From assembly GCA_034769895.1 (NCBI GenBank), contig CM068370.1:50105454-50169453 (forward strand): a stretch of 64,000 nt of DNA, read 5' to 3'. The translations under genes were made by a program, and so were the position numbers. Numbering within the stretch: the stretch's first letter is position 1; each line of letters opens with the position of its first letter. This document shows positions 63,883 through 64,000 of this stretch, piece after piece. Below the pieces are notes generated by a model. That model was given only the letters and a program-made list of their open reading frames with translations. It was not told where the DNA came from and did no database searches. The DNA is from Magicicada septendecula. Lineage: Eukaryota; Arthropoda; Insecta; Hemiptera; Cicadidae.

Positions 63883-64000
63883 TGAAACCCCCCTTTTATT
63901 TTATAAGTTTTTTGTAAATTTTTTTTTGAATTTTTATTTTATTTTATTTTTATTAAGTTTTTTTTTGTAAAGGGGAGAGACATCATATTTAGAACTAGGT
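63883..64000 (-). repeat. Start of the 5' LTR (3' end of it) at the window edge
   Basis: 118 bp matching 55958-56077, with small differences in T-run length. It continues beyond the window. Confidence 0.9.

Larger units (their letters stand above)
55958..64000 (-). mobile_element. Gypsy-type LTR retrotransposon, nearly complete, minus strand
   Basis: 3' LTR 58501-55958, polypurine tract, integrase, RNase H, RT, protease, gag, leader, primer site and the beginning of the 5' LTR (63883 to the window end) appear in this order on the minus strand. The LTR begins TGCTATTTGGG and ends GGGGGGTTTCA. Inactivation is light: three in-frame stops and a pair of compensating frameshifts in pol. The insertion cuts another gypsy element at 55958. 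The far end is outside the window. Confidence 0.9.

Overview
The window looks like a stretch of a large, AT-rich arthropod genome, most likely insect, made almost entirely of transposable elements and their debris. The evidence is the combination of element types: BEL/Pao, Ty3/gypsy, non-LTR, Penelope-like, Helentron, P and Merlin elements. There are also long (TG)n tracts, intron-style splice signals and no bacterial gene organisation. No complete host gene could be recognised. The species cannot be fixed from sequence alone.

Layout. 1-843: broken member of a multicopy arthropod protein family. 3520-5197: decayed non-LTR reverse transcriptase. 5497-8062 (minus): Helentron helicase-endonuclease, without its Rep half. 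9219-13713: BEL/Pao element with gag, protease, RT and integrase, broken and internally deleted. 14302-26296: a very large LTR element. Its 5' LTR of about 4.25 kb ends next to a tRNA-Lys-type primer site, followed by a coiled-coil gag-like gene and no pol. A second LTR start lies at 24938, and an 843-bp piece of that copy is inverted. 26300-29160 (minus): non-LTR and Penelope fragments, with a possible host exon between them. 29161-33551: mostly unassigned, with one TATA/initiator region. 34238-37442: P-element transposase between two inverted copies of its own 3' half, each about 870 bp. 37703-43432: Penelope tails and a long Penelope ORF (RT plus GIY-YIG). 44420-51850: a second gag-only LTR-type element with 140-bp terminal repeats and an 18-nt tRNA-Lys primer site. 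52797-53651 (minus): broken Merlin transposase. 54017-55957: gypsy gag followed by an internally deleted pol, cut off by the next insertion. 55958-64000 (minus): nearly complete gypsy-type element with an LTR of about 2.5 kb, running off the window.

The elements act separately, but show common themes. Two gag-like elements carry no polymerase and would need help in trans. Most autonomous elements here are broken by a few stops, frameshifts or deletions. Motifs resembling the hammerhead ribozyme core (CTGATGA ... GAAA) occur at several mobile-element ends and palindromes.
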